A program made the position numbers and the translations under genes. The notes below the pieces were generated by a model. It was not told the origin of the DNA. It did not search any database and worked only from the letters and a program-made list of their open reading frames with translations. This document shows positions 10,401 to 22,600 of a DNA stretch of 64,000 nucleotides, in pieces; the stretch's first letter is position 1; each line of letters begins with the position of its first letter. This DNA is from Dipteris shenzhenensis (taxonomy: Eukaryota > Polypodiophyta > Polypodiopsida > Gleicheniales): assembly GCA_047967505.1 (NCBI GenBank), contig CM106540.1; one strand, written 5' to 3'.

Positions 10401-10704
10401 CCACAAAGGTGTCTTTTCGCTGTATTATTATGCCTACCACAAGGCTTGAAGTCATATCTTTTTTGAAGAAAGTAGCATCCCATGGATCTTCAACACCATT
10501 GAACTCCCTTTTTGACATAAGTAGAAAGAGTCTCTTTTCCTTTTGATGAAGAAACCAAGCTCTTCTGCCCATGTGATATCGAGTCCACCTACAAAAGCCA
10601 TTGGGTCTATATTCCTTTCCTTTGAAATTCAGGGTGACATTAGAAACCCATTCTCTGATCTCAGAGTCATTTAGGATAGCCATCACATTAGCTGATTGCT
10701 CCAT
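7496..10704 (-). pseudogene. First large exon of the protease-module gene (unrecognised N-terminal region)
   Basis: The first part runs from MEQSANVMAILNDSEIREW to near 9610. Its N-terminal ~170 residues look globular. A long charged linker follows, with KRHRPT and EKRSKKEKDEEDSEPEAEDD, suggesting a nuclear signal and an acidic tract. The frame is then lost at a tandem 5-bp duplication (TTGCA twice, 9605-9614). Ignoring one copy brings the next ORF (to 9350) into register. That ORF ends at TAG (9350-9352) and continues in the same frame to 7496 with PIDGQHWAYACNQIT at the junction. The DGQHWAYA motif after a VLRPI strand recalls ParB/sulfiredoxin-type folds, but this is weak. The C-terminal part is acidic (DDMDDYLEDHNVPVDDDEK). 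I know no homologue by name. Confidence 0.6.
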
Positions 10705-10784
10705 AATCCTACAAGAAAAGATAATGAAGAATTTAGATACATACAAGTAAAGTACAATATACAACCCTTGATACAATAAATGTG

Positions 10785-11400
10785 GGAAATAGGCCAAAAG
10801 GCTTTACAAGGCTTCATATGGCAATAAATGTGGGAAATAGCCTAAAAGGCTTTACAAGGCTTAAATATTTGTACAAATGTAAAAAAATTAGCCAATAAAG
10901 CTTTACAAGTAATATAAAATGTCGTCTAGTGATAAAGCTTCAATCTTCGTGAAGACATGTAATCTGTCCATCCATTGATTTGCCCTCTAGTCATAAAGCT
11001 TCAATCTTCGTGATGACATGTAATCTGTCCATCCATTGATATCTGTGCACTGATACCCAACTGATGCAATCTATCCACTAAAAAGTGTTCCACTGATATC
11101 CACTTATGCAGCCCACATGATATCCACTTATGCATCCCACTGATACTCGTTAAATAGTGAATGGTCGGGATGGTCGGGTTTATTACAAGGCGCTTCATAT
11201 GACAATAAATGTAAAAAATAGCATAGAAGGCTTTACAAGGGTTTTTATGACAATAAAGGAGCTTAAATATTTATACAAATGCAATAAAAATAACCAATAA
11301 TCATCAAGCTCCAATATGTCCCATGACATGTAATCTGTCCACTGATATCTGCTCATGCAATCTGCCCACTGATAAACTTCTTGGTAAATGGTAAAAGGTC
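10785..11400 (+). repeat. Upstream short direct repeats
   Basis: CAATAAATGTGGGAAATAG followed by AAAAGGCTTTACAAGGCTT is repeated near 10784 and 10822. AAAGCTTCAATCTTCGTG followed by GACATGTAATCTGTCCATCC is repeated near 10936 and 10998, with decayed copies near 11310. They lie upstream of the protease-module gene and could include its promoter. No clear TATA element is assigned. Confidence 0.6.
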
Positions 11401-11849
11401 TTATTTAATAGCATGTTATGAGTGTTAAACCGCATGTGAGCGAAGGGACTGACAACGATTAGGAACTAGTTAGAAAAATTTGAGCATGGCTTCGATTGGC
11501 AACTTGGAGAATTGTCTCTCCTCTAAGACAATCTAATCTATGCTAAACTATGCTAAACCAGCCGTCGAAGCGAAGAAAAGCAATAAATAATTTCTTTTTC
11601 TGTGTTCATTTTAATGTGCTAGGGTTTAAGAGGCTTAAATATGCAAAAGAAGGGGTTGTGATGTAGAGGCTAAACCTGCATGTGAGATAAATGAAAAACA
11701 ACTATCTAAAGAAAAGTTAACATTTTTCAATTTAAAAGATGAATATATATAAAAATATTATCTCACCTTCAAAACAAACCATAAATTCACTCTTTTATAA
11801 TTTTTTAAAAGTATAATATAAAACATGTAAATATATAAAACTCTCTTTA
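11401..11849. other. AT-rich spacer, nothing recognised
   Basis: No ORF of substance, tRNA or inverted repeat was found. The sequence is AT-rich with short A runs. Confidence 0.5.
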
Positions 11850-12046
11850 CTTTCTCTCTCTCTCTCTCTCTCTCGACTCCTAAATCTCTCTGTAGCCATA
11901 GTCAAGACACCTCATTCTCTCTCTTAATCTCTCTCTCTCTCTCTCTGACAACTCTTAAGTATTTTCCTCTCTATCCTCATCCCACTTATTCTCTCTCTCC
12001 CTCTCCCTCCCTCTAGCACAGAAGTTTCATTCCTCCCTCTCTCTCC

Positions 12047-12129
<83 letters not shown>

Positions 12130-13085
12130 CCTAAGTCTCCCTCTTCTCTTCTCTCTCTCTCTCTCTTTCCCTCTCTCCTCTCGCCACGTTTCATTCTGAT
12201 AAACATCTCTCTCTCTCCCTCTCTCTCCCCCTCTCTCTCCCTCTCTCTCTTTCCCTCTCTCCCTCTTTCTCTCTCTCCCTCTATCTCTTTCTCTCTCTCT
12301 CCCTCTCTCTCCCTACTCTCTCCCTCCCTCAAGCAGCCACGGCCCCCAGGAGACCCTCTTCTCTCTCTTAATCTCTCTCCCCCCCTCTCCTCTCTCTTTC
12401 TTTCCCTCCCTACTCTTCTCTCTCATTTAAGGAGCCCCTCTTCTCTCTGTGAATCTCTCTCTCTCTCTCCCTCTCTCCCTCTCTCTTGGCGGCCACAGCC
12501 GCCAAGAGCCCCTCTTCTCTCTCTTAATTTCTCTCTTTCTCTCTCTCCTCTCTCTTCTTTCTTTCTCTCCCTCCCTATTCTCTCATTTCTCAAATTTACA
12601 AACTCAAATATAAATAAAAAACTAATTAAAATAGAAGTCAAAAACTCAAATAAGAAACTAATTTAATCCCTCTCTCTCCCTCTCTCTCTTTCTCTCTCTC
12701 TCCCTCTCTCTCTTTCCCTCTCTCTCTCTTTCTCTCTCTCCCTCCCTCTCTCTTTCTCTCTCTCTCCCTACTCTCTCCCTCCCTCAAAGCAGCCACGGCC
12801 CCCAAGAGACTCTCTTCTCTCTCTTAATCTCTCTCCCCCTCTCTCCTCTCTCTTTCTTTCCCTCCCTACTCTTCTCTCTCATTTAAGGAGCCCCTCTTCT
12901 CTCTGTGAATCTCTCTCTCTCTCTCCCTCTCTCCCTCTCCTCTCTCATTTAAGGAGCCCCTCTTCTCTCTCTTAATTTCTCTCTTTCCCTCTCTCCTCTC
13001 TCCTCTCTCTCTCTCCCTCCCTATTCTCTCATTTCTCAAATTTACAAACTCAAATATAAATAAAAAACTAATTAAAATAGAACTC
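11850..13085 (+). repeat. (CT)n-rich tract with a ~453-bp internal duplication
   Basis: The plus strand is almost pure C/T. Islands such as CAGCCACGGCCCCCAGGAGA near 12334 recur at about 12787, and CTCAAATTTACAAACTCAAA recurs near 12590 and 13036, giving a ~450-bp tandem duplication. GGCGGCCACAGCCGCCAAGA at 12487 resembles the palindrome core of the array further right. Minus-strand Glu/Arg-rich ORFs here are microsatellite translations. Confidence 0.8.
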
Positions 13086-13699
13086 AAAAACTCAAATAAG
13101 AAACTAATTTAAAAAGAATTGTAATGCCTTCTAAAAGACCACCCTCCTCAAAAACTTTAAGAATAAACTAATTGAAAAAGAATTATAAGTAAAGAAAAAG
13201 AATTACAAGACGAATTTTAAGAAATAGAACTCAAAAACTTTAACAAGAAACTAATTGAAAAAGAATTGTAAGTAAAGAAAAAGAATTACAAGACGAATGA
13301 AAAAGAATGCAAGTACCTAGAAAAAGTGAAAAAAGTAAGGCTCCGCTTATCTGGAAAAAGTGAAAAAAGTAAGGCTCCGCTTATCCTTTCTCTTCCGCTC
13401 TTGGTTGCTTCAATGAAATGAGGAGAGAGTTAAAATGAATGAATGGAAAGAAAAGTATATATAAGAAAAACTAGCCCACTCCTCCTACGCATAAATTTGA
13501 ATTTTCAAAAAAGAGAGGGAAATTTGAATTCATTATAAATTTGAATTCAAATTTGTGTTCAACATTCTTCTCGTACATTCCTTTTGAATTCAAATTTGTG
13601 TTCAACATTCTTCTTGATACTTTCTTCAACATTCTTCTCGATACTTTCTTCTCGTAAGTCCTTTTCATTCTTCTCGTAAGTCAAATCTTATTTGTCGCT
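13086..13699 (+). promoter_or_regulatory. Spacer with a TATA-bearing module (left copy)
   Basis: GCTCCGCTTATC with a preceding GTGAAAAAAGTAAG is duplicated near 13330 and 13358. GCTTCAATGAAATGAGGAGA, AAATGAATGAATGG and TATATATAAG (13456-13465) with GAAAAACTAG follow. The same order recurs at 15796-15856 on the other side of the GC-rich array. The promoter role is inferred from the TATA-like motif and the duplication. Confidence 0.4.
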
Positions 13700-15780
13700 C
13701 TTGCTCATGATAGTAAGTCAAATCCTCCTCTCCCCTCTCTCTCCTTCTGCTCCCTCCTCTCCTCTCCCTCTCTCTCTCCTCTCTCTCCTTCCTCTCCCCT
13801 CCCTCCCTCCCTCCATCCCTCGACCCCGCCCTCCCCCCTTTCCCTCCCCTCCCTTCCCCTTCGCTCCCCTCCCTCCGCCGCCAAAACTCCTCCCTCCCTC
13901 GACCCCCCGCCCTCCCCTCCCCTCCCCTCCCCTCCCTCCCTCTGCCGCCAAAACCCCCCCCGTCGACCCCTCCCCTCCCGCTCCCCCCCTCCCCTTTCCC
14001 CTCTCCCATCCCCGTCCCACCCCCTTTCCCCCGGCCCCGTCCCAACCCCTTAACCCTCCACACCCCCTTCCCCCCTTCCCCAAGGCTGGCGGCCGTGGCC
14101 GCCAGCCCTCCCCCCCCTAACCCCCTTCCTCCCCTACCCCTTTTTCCCCCCTACCCCCTTTCAACCCTCCCCCCCTTTTCCCCACCCCCCCTTCGCGGAC
14201 CCGGGCTGGCGGTCGCGGCCGCCAACCCCCCCCCCTCTCGCACCCCTCTTCCCCACCCCCCCTTCGCGGCCCCCCAGCCCCCCCCCTTCTCGCACCTCCC
14301 TCCACCCCCACCCCCTTCCCCGCCCCCTCTCCCCCCCCCTCCCCCCTTCCCTCGGGCTGGCGGCCGTGGCCGCCAGCCCCCCCCCTCTCAGCCCTCCCCC
14401 CCCTCCCAACCCCTTAACCCTCCACACCCCCTTCCCCCTTCCCCCCTGGCTGGCGGCCGTGGCCGCCAACCCCCCCTCTCGCACCCCTCTTCCCCACCCC
14501 CCCCTTCGCGCCCCCCCCTCTCAGCCCTCCCCCCCCCTCTTCCCCAACCCCCTTCGCGGCCCCCGGGCTGGCGGCCGCTAGCCCCCTCTCGCACCCCTCT
14601 TTCCCAGCCCCCCCTTCGCGGCCCCAAGCCGCCCCCTCTCGCACCCCCCCTCGCACCCCCCTCCCCCCCTTTCACCCCCTCTCCCCCCCCCTCCCCCCTT
14701 CCCCCAGGTTGGCCGCCACGGCCGCCAGCCCCCCCCCTCTCAGTCCTCCCCCACCCCTCTTCCCCACCCCCCCTTCCCCACCCCCCCTTCGCGACCCCCC
14801 AGCCCTCCCCCCCCTCTTCCCCACACCCCCCTTCCCCCGGGCTGGCGGTCGCGGCCGCCAGCCCCCCCCTCCTCTCAACCCCTCCCACCTCCTTCCCGCC
14901 CTCTCAGCCCTCCCCCCCCCCTTCGCGACCCCCCGAGCCCTCCCCCCCCTCTTCCCCACCCCCCCTTCCCCCGGGCTGGCGGCCGCGGCTGCCAGCCCCC
15001 CCCTCCTCTCAACCCCTCCCACCCCCTTCCCCCCCTCTCAGCCCTCCCCCCCCCCTTCGCGACCCCCCTAGCCCTCCCCCCCCTTTCCCACCCCCCCTTC
15101 CCCCGGGCTGGCGGTCGCGGCCGCCAGCCCCCCCCTCCTCTCAACCCCTCCCACCCCCTTCACCCCTCCCACCCCCTTCCCCCCCACCCAACCCCCTCCC
15201 CGGGCTGGCGGCCGCGGCCGCCAGCCCCCCCCCCAGCCCTCCCCCCCCCTCTTCCCCACCCCCCCTTCACGACCCCCCAGCCCCCCAGCCCTCCCCCCCT
15301 CTTCCCCACACCCCCCTTCCCCCGGGCTGGCGGCTGCGGCCGCCAGCCCCCCCCTCCTCTCAACCCCTCCCACCCCCTTCTCACCCTCTCAGCCCTCCCC
15401 CCCCCTTCGCGACCCCCCCAACCCTCCCCCCCCGTTCCCCACCCCCCGTTCCCTCGGGCTGGCGGCCGCGGTCGCGGCCGCCAGCCCCTCCCTCCTCTCA
15501 ACCCCTCCCACCCCCTTTCCCCCCTCTCAGCCCTCCCCCCCCCCCTTCGCGACCCCCCCAGCCCTCCCCCCCCTTTCCCACCCCCCCTTTCCCCGGGCTG
15601 GCGGCCGCGGCTGCCAGCCCCCCCCCTCCTTTCAACCCCTCCCACCCCCTTCACCCCTCCCACCCCCTTCCCCCCCACCCAACCCCCTCCTCGCCCCCGA
15701 GCTGGCGGCCGTGGCCGCCAGCCCCCCCCCTCTGAGCCCCTCCCACCCCCTTCACCCCTCCCACCCAACCCCCTCCCCGC
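13700..15780 (+). repeat. GC-rich polypyrimidine array with 14 palindromes
   Basis: The plus strand is mostly runs of C and T, interrupted by a 24-bp palindrome, GGCTGGCGGCCG/CGGCCGCCAGCC, in perfect or near-perfect form. Copies start near 14084, 14204, 14355, 14447, 14566 (short), 14708, 14839, 14974, 15106, 15203, 15325, 15457, 15596 and 15700. Spacing is about 92 to 150 bp, most often 97-139. Between them a second motif, CTTCGCG(A/G)CCCCC, recurs. The long proline-rich ORF (14095-15735) is a product of composition. Confidence 0.88.
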
Positions 15781-15970
15781 TTTCTTGCTTTCTTGCTTCA
15801 CTGAATGAAATGAGGGGAGAATGAATGAAGAAGGAAGACTATATATAAGAAAAATTAGGTTTTCCTCCTCCTCTCCTATTGGCTTTCCATTCCTCCCCTC
15901 TCTCCTATTGGCTTTTCATTTATCCCCTCTCCCATTGGCTCCCATTACTCCCCCTCTCCCATTGGACCCC
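15781..15970 (+). promoter_or_regulatory. TATA-bearing module (right copy) with clustered ATTGG boxes
   Basis: GCTTCACTGAATGAAATGAG, GAGAATGAATGAAG and TATATATAAG (15840-15849) repeat the module at 13456. Four CTCC(T/C)ATTGG blocks follow at about 28-30-bp spacing (ATTGG near 15876, 15907, 15934 and 15961). ATTGG is the inverted CCAAT box bound by NF-Y. Function is inferred. Confidence 0.4.
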
Positions 15971-16650
15971 CATCCCTCATCCCAATCTTCCATTAGCCCT
16001 CCCCCCATCCATCCATTTCTTCTTCCTCCCCATTGCCACCACTCCCATCCCACATTTCCACCACGTCCCATACTCCTCCCATTTCCCAAAATCCCATATT
16101 TCCCCATCTCACCCTCCTCTTTTTCATCCCCTATTAACTCCCTCACTCATTTCACTCCCTTATTATCCTACTCCCCTATTACCTTCCCCTCTCCCATTCC
16201 ATTCTTCCCTCCCCACTCTCACTTCCACTTCCCATTACTCACTTGCCATTTGAAAACTATTAATATATTATTATACTATTTTTTATACTTATTATCATAC
16301 ACCCTTATTACTTCCCTCTCCCATTCCACTCCTCCCTCCTCATTCCCACTTCCACTTCCCATTACTCACTTGCTATACACATTTGCAAACTATTAATATA
16401 TTATTATATGATTTTTTATACTATTTGCAAACTTACATATGGGCAAAATCACAGGTGTCAAAGCGATCCTATTGTGATCATACAACAACTGTGCTTTTAT
16501 TCAAGGGCATATTTATCCTCATCAAAAAGCTTATTTACTCAAGGTATGAAGTGCATAATTTGTGCACTAGGTATTTACTTTGTATCAAAATTGTTTGCCA
16601 CACACACACACATATACACATACCGAGAATTTTCTAATATTATCACATCT
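15971..16650. other. Pyrimidine-rich spacer
   Basis: C/T-rich sequence continues to 16400. A segment ACTATTAATATATTATTATA is duplicated near 16255 and 16389. A short (CA)n run lies at 16600-16620. No gene was found. Confidence 0.5.
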
Positions 16651-16654
16651 ACAT

Positions 16655-19600
16655 TTCTCCGATGGGCACAAAACTTTGTACACGCCTCAACCTAGGTCTT
16701 ATTGACTTGCATACAAAGTGGTGCACCCATCTCATAAGTACTTGTTCGGATAACACACCTCCAAACGTATTTTATGACGATTGTGCATAACACTAGGAAC
16801 AAAATGGTGTATCATGTGAGATCGACTATGCAAAGCATATCCAATGGACAGAAGACTTTACACGTTCCTCAACCTAGGCAGTATTGACTTGTGTGCAAAG
16901 TGGCATCCCCATCCCATAAGTACTTGTTTGAAAAATACACCTACGATCGTGTTTTTTGACCGTTGTAAATGACACCAAGGCAAAAAACGGTATTTAATAC
17001 TCAATCTACCATGTAAAGCATATCCGATGGGCACAATCCTTTGCACGTGCCTTAGAAGCGGTGGTATGGTATTCCATGCAAAGTGGAACGCCCATTCAAT
17101 AAGTACTTTTTAGAATATCACACCTAGGACCATGTTTTTTATTGGTTGTTGTCCATGACACTAAGGCAAAAACGCTGATTTATGCTTAATCGACAATGCA
17201 ACGCATATCCGATCATCACACTACTTTGCACACATCTCAACCTAGGTATTATTGACTTACATGCAAAGCAGCGTGCCCATCCCATAAGTACTTAGTCGAA
17301 TAACACATCTAGGACTGCGTTTTTTGACGATTGTGCATGACACTAAGGCAAAAACGGTGTTTTATGCTTGATCGACAATGCAAAGCATATCCAATGGGCA
17401 CAATACTTTGCACACACCTTCAACTAGGTAGAATCGACTTACATGCAAAGTGGCATGCCCATCCCATAAGTGCTTGATCGGATAACATACCTAGCAGCGT
17501 GTTTTTTTACAGATGTGCATGACACTAGAGCAAAAATAGTATTTAATGCTCGATCGACCATGCAAAGGATATCCGATGGGCACAACAATTTTTGTACACC
17601 TCAACCTAGGTGGTATTAAAATGTTCTCAAAGAGGCACACCCATCCGATAAGTACAGGGTCAGATAACACACCTAAGGGCGTATTTTTTTGCGGATATGC
17701 ATATCACTAGGGAAAAAATGGTGTATAATGCGTGATCGACCATGCAAAGCATATCCGATGGTGACAATACTTTGCATGCATCTCAACCTAGTTGAAACGG
17801 ACTTGCGTGCAAACTGGAGCCCCCATCCGATAAGTACAAGTTTGAATAACACACCTAGGACCGTGTTTTTTCATGGTTGTGCATGACACTAAGGCAAAAA
17901 CGGTGTTTTATGCTTGATCGACAATGCAAAGCATATCCGATGGGCACAATACTTTGCACACACCTTCAACTAGGTAGAATCGACTTACATGCAAAGTGGC
18001 ACGCCCATCCCATAAGTGCTTGATCGGATAACATACCTAGCAGCGTGTTTTTTTACAGATGTGCATGACACTAGAGCAAAAATAGTATTTAATGCTCGAT
18101 CGACCATGCAAAGGATATCCAATGGGCACAACAATTTCCATACACCTCAACCTAGGTGGTATTGAAATGTTCTCAAAGAGGCACACCCATCCGATAAGTA
18201 CTTGCTCAGATAACACACATAAGGGCGTGTTTTTTTGTGGATGTGCATATCATTAGGGAAAAAATGGTGTATAATGCGTGATCGACCATGCAAATCATAT
18301 CCGATGGTGACAATACTTTGCACACATCTCAACCTACTTGAAACAGACATGCGTGCAAACTGGAGCCCCCATCCGATAAGTACTTGTTTGAATAACACAC
18401 CTAGGACCGTGTTTTTTCATGGTTGTGCATGACACTAAGGCAAAAACGGTGTTTTATGCTTGATCGACAATGCAAAGCATATCCGATGGGCACAATACTT
18501 TGCACATACCTTCAACTAGGTAGAATCGACTTACATGCCAAGTGGCACGCCCATCCCATAAGTGCTTGATCGGATAACATACCTAGCAGCGTGTTTTTTT
18601 TACAGATGTGCATGACACTAGAGCAAAAATAGTATTTAATGCTCGATCGACCATGCAAAGGATATCCGATGGGCACAACACTTTTCGTACACCTCAACCT
18701 AGGTGGTATTGAAATGTTCTCAAAGAGGCACACCCATCCGATAAGTACTTGGTCAAATAACACACCTAAGGGCGTATTTTTTTGCGGATGTGCATATCAT
18801 TAGGGAAAAAATGGTGTATAATGCGTGATCGACCATGCAAAGCATATCCGATGGTGACAATACTTTCACGCCCTGCAACATAGTTGAAACGGACTTGCGT
18901 GCAAACTGGAGCCCCCATCCGATAAGTACTTGTTTGAATAACACACCTAGGACCGTGTTTTTTCATGGTTGTGCATGACACTAACGCAAAAACATTGTTT
19001 TATGCTTGATCGACAATGCAAAGCATATCCGATGAGCACAATACTTTGCACACACCTTCAACTAGGTGGAATTGACTTACATGCAAAGTGGCATGCCCAT
19101 CCCATAAGTGCTTGATCGAATAACATACCTAGCAGCGTGTTTTTTTACAGATGTGCATGACACGAGAGCAAAAATAGTATTTAATGCTCGATCGACCATG
19201 CAAAGGATATCCGATGGGCACAACACTTTTCGTACACCTCAACCTAGGTGGTATTGAAATGTTCTCAAAGAGGCACACCCATCCGATAAGTACTTGGTCA
19301 GATAACACACATAAGGGCGTGTTTTTTTGTGGATGTGCATATCACTAGGGAAAAAATGGTGTATAATGCGTGATCGACCATGCAAATCATATCCGATGGT
19401 GACAATACTTTGCACACATCTCAACCTACTTGAAACGGACTTGCGTGCAAACTGGAGCCCCCATCCGATAAGTACTTGTTTGAATAACACACCTAGGACC
19501 GTGTTTTTTCATGGTTGTGCATGACACTAAGGCAAAAACGGTGTTTTATGCTTGATCGACAATGCAAAGCATATCCGATGGGCACAATACTTTGCACATA

Positions 19601-22600
19601 CCTTCAAATAGGTATAATCGACTTACATGCAAAGTGGCACGCCCATCCCATAAGTGCTTGATCGGATAACATACCTAGCAGCGTGTTTTTTTTACAGATG
19701 TGCATGACACTAGAGCAACAATAGTATTTAATGCTCGATCGACCATGCAAAGGATATCCGATGGGCACAACACTTTTCGTACACCTCAACCTAGGTGGTA
19801 TTGAAATGTTCTCAAAGAGGCACACCCATCCGATAAGTACTTGGTCAAATAACACACCTAAGGGCGTGTTTTTTTGCGGATGTGCATATCACTAGGGAAA
19901 AAATGGTGTATAATGCGTGATCGACCATGCAAAGCATATCCGATGGTGACAATACTTTGCACACCCTGCAACGTAGTTTAAACAGACTTGCGTGCAAACT
20001 GGAGCCCCCATCCGATAAGTACTTGTTTGAATAACACACCTAGGACCGTGTTTTTTCATGGTTGTGCATGACACTAACGCAAAAACGTTGTTTTATGCTT
20101 GATTGACAATGCAAAGCTTATCCGATGAGCACAATACTTTGCACACACCTTCAACTAGGTGGAATTGACTTACATGCAAAGTGGCATGCCCATCCCATAA
20201 CCGCTTGATCGGATAACATACCTAGCAGCGTGTTTTTTTACAGATGTGCATGACACTAGAGCAAAAATAGTATTTAATGCTCGATCGACCATGCAAAGGA
20301 TATCCGATGGGCACAACACTTTTTGTACACCTCAACCTAGGTGGTATTGAAATGTTCTCAAAGAGGCACACCCATCCGATAAGTACTTGGTCAGATAACA
20401 CACCTAAGGGCGTGTTTTTTTGCGGATGTGCATATCACTAGGGAAAAAATGGTGTATAATGCGTGATCGACCATGCAAAGCATATCCGATGGTGACAATA
20501 CTTTGCACTCATCTCAACCTAGTTAAAACGGACTTGCGTGCAAACTGGAGCCCCCATCCGATAAGTACAAGTTTGAATAACACACCTAGGACCGTGTTTT
20601 TTCATGGTTGTGCATGACACTAAGGCAAAAACGGTGTTTTATGCTTGATCGACAATGCAAAGCATATCCGATGGGCACAATACTTTGCACACACCTTCAA
20701 CTAGGTGCAATAGACTTACATGAAAAGTGGCACGCCCATCCCATAAGTGCTTGATCGGATAACATACCTAGCAGCGTGTTTTTTTACGGATGTGCATGAC
20801 ACTAGAGCAAAAATAGTATTTAATGCTCGATCGACCATGCAAAGGATATCCGATGGGCACAATACATTTCTTACACCTCAACCTAGGTGGAATTGAAATG
20901 TTCTCAATGAGGCACACCCATCCGATAAGTACTTGGTCAGATAACACACCTAATGGCATGTTTTTTTGCGGATGTGCATATCATTAGGGAAAAAATGGTG
21001 TATAATGCGTGATCGATCATGCAAATCATATCCGATGGTGACAATACTTTGCACGCACCTCAACGTAGTTGAAAAGGACTTGGGTGCAAAGTGGAGCCCC
21101 CATCTGATAAGTACTTATTTGAATAACACACCTATGGCCGTGTTTTTATATGGTTGTGCATGACACTAAGGCAAAAACGGTGTGTTATGCTTGATCGACA
21201 ATGCAAAGCATATCCGATGGGCACAATACTTTGCAAACACCTTCAACTAGGTGGAATTGACTTACATGCAAAGTGGCACGCCCATCGCATAAGTGCTTGA
21301 TCAGATAACACACCTCGCAGCGTATTTTTTTACGGATGTGCATGGCACTAAGGCAAAAATGGTATTTAATGCTCGATCGACCATGCAAAGCATATCCGAT
21401 GGGCAGGATACTTTGCACACACCTTCAACTAGGTGGAATTGACTTACATGCAAAGTGGCATTCCCATCGCATAAGTGCCTGATCGGATAACACACCTAGC
21501 AGCGTGTTTTTTAACGGATGTGCATGGCACTAAGGCAAAAATGGTATTTAATGCTCGATCAACCATGCAAAGCATATCCGATGGGCATAATACTTTTCCT
21601 ATACCTCAACCTAGGTGGTATTAAAATGTTGTCAAAGAGGCACACCCATACGATAAGTACTTGGTCAAATAACATACCTAAGGGCGTGTTTTTTTGCGGA
21701 TGTGCATACCACTAGGGAAAAAACGGTGTATAATGCGTGATCGACCATGCAAATCATATCCGATGGTGACAATACTTTGCACAAACCTCAACCTAGTTGA
21801 AACGGACTTGCGTGCAAACTGGAGCCCCCATCGGATAAGTACTAGTTTGAATAACACACCTAGGACCGTGTTTTTTCATGGTTGTGCATGACACCAAGGC
21901 AAAAATGGTGTTTTATGCTTGATCGACAATGCAAAGCATATCCGATGGGCACAATAATTTGCACACACCTTCATCTAGGTGAAATCAACTTACATGCAAA
22001 GTGGCACGCCCATCCCATAAGTGCTCGATCAGATAACATACCTAGTAGCGTGTTTTTTTACAAATGTGCATGACACTAGAGCAAAAATAGTATTTAATGC
22101 TCGATCAACCATGCAAAGGATATCCGATGGGCACAAAACTTTTTGTACGCCTCAACCTAGGTGGTATTGAAATGTTCTCAATGAGGCACACCCATCCGAT
22201 AAGTACTTGGTCAGATAACACACCTAATGGCGTGTTTTTTTGCGGATGTGCATATCATTAGGGAAAAAATGGTGTATAATGCATGATCGACCATGCAAAT
22301 CATATCCGATGGTGACAATACTTTGCACGCACCTCAACGTAGTTGAAACGGACTTGCGTGCAAAGTGGAGCCCCCATATGATAAGTACTTATTTGAATAA
22401 CACACCTATGGCCGTGTTTTTATATGGTTGTGCATGACACTAAGGCAAAAACGGTGTGTTATGCTTGATCGACAATGGAAAGCATATCCGATGGGCACAA
22501 CACTTTGCACACACCTTTAACTAGGTGGAATTGACTTACATGCAAAGTGGCACGCCCATCGCATAAGTGCTTGATCAGATAACACACCTAGCAGCGTGTT

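Larger units (their letters stand above)
3724..10704 (-). pseudogene. Multi-exon gene with three tandem Ulp1/C48-like protease modules (broken)
   Basis: I reconstruct one leftward gene of about 12 exons: 10704-7496, 7403-7156, 7019-6849, 6764-6675, 6584-6302, 5892-5663, 5579-5462, 5377-5288, 5196-4732, 4646-4476, 4393-4304 and 4213-3724. Every proposed intron has GT-AG ends and the exon phases agree. After the first large exon comes an A-B-C-D exon set, used three times. The C exon is 90 bp in all three sets, and the B exon is 171 bp in sets 1 and 3. D of set 2 and A of set 3 share one exon, so the modules were translated as one chain. The start ATG (10702-10704) follows a good acceptor (TTTTCTTGTAG), implying a 5' leader intron. 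Three lesions are visible: a TTGCA duplication at 9605-9614, TAG at 9350-9352, and a short B exon in set 2. It could be a host-derived gene captured by the element or a true transposon gene. Confidence 0.7.

Noticed and set aside
12027-12641. Glu/Arg-rich ORFs on the minus strand
   Set aside because: They are translations of (CT)n microsatellite in purine sense.
14095-15735. 546-codon proline-rich ORF on the plus strand, with Gly/Arg-rich ORFs opposite
   Set aside because: The reading frame exists because the strand is C/T-pure and lacks stop-forming A. It tracks the palindrome array, has no start context or domain, and other frames are equally open.
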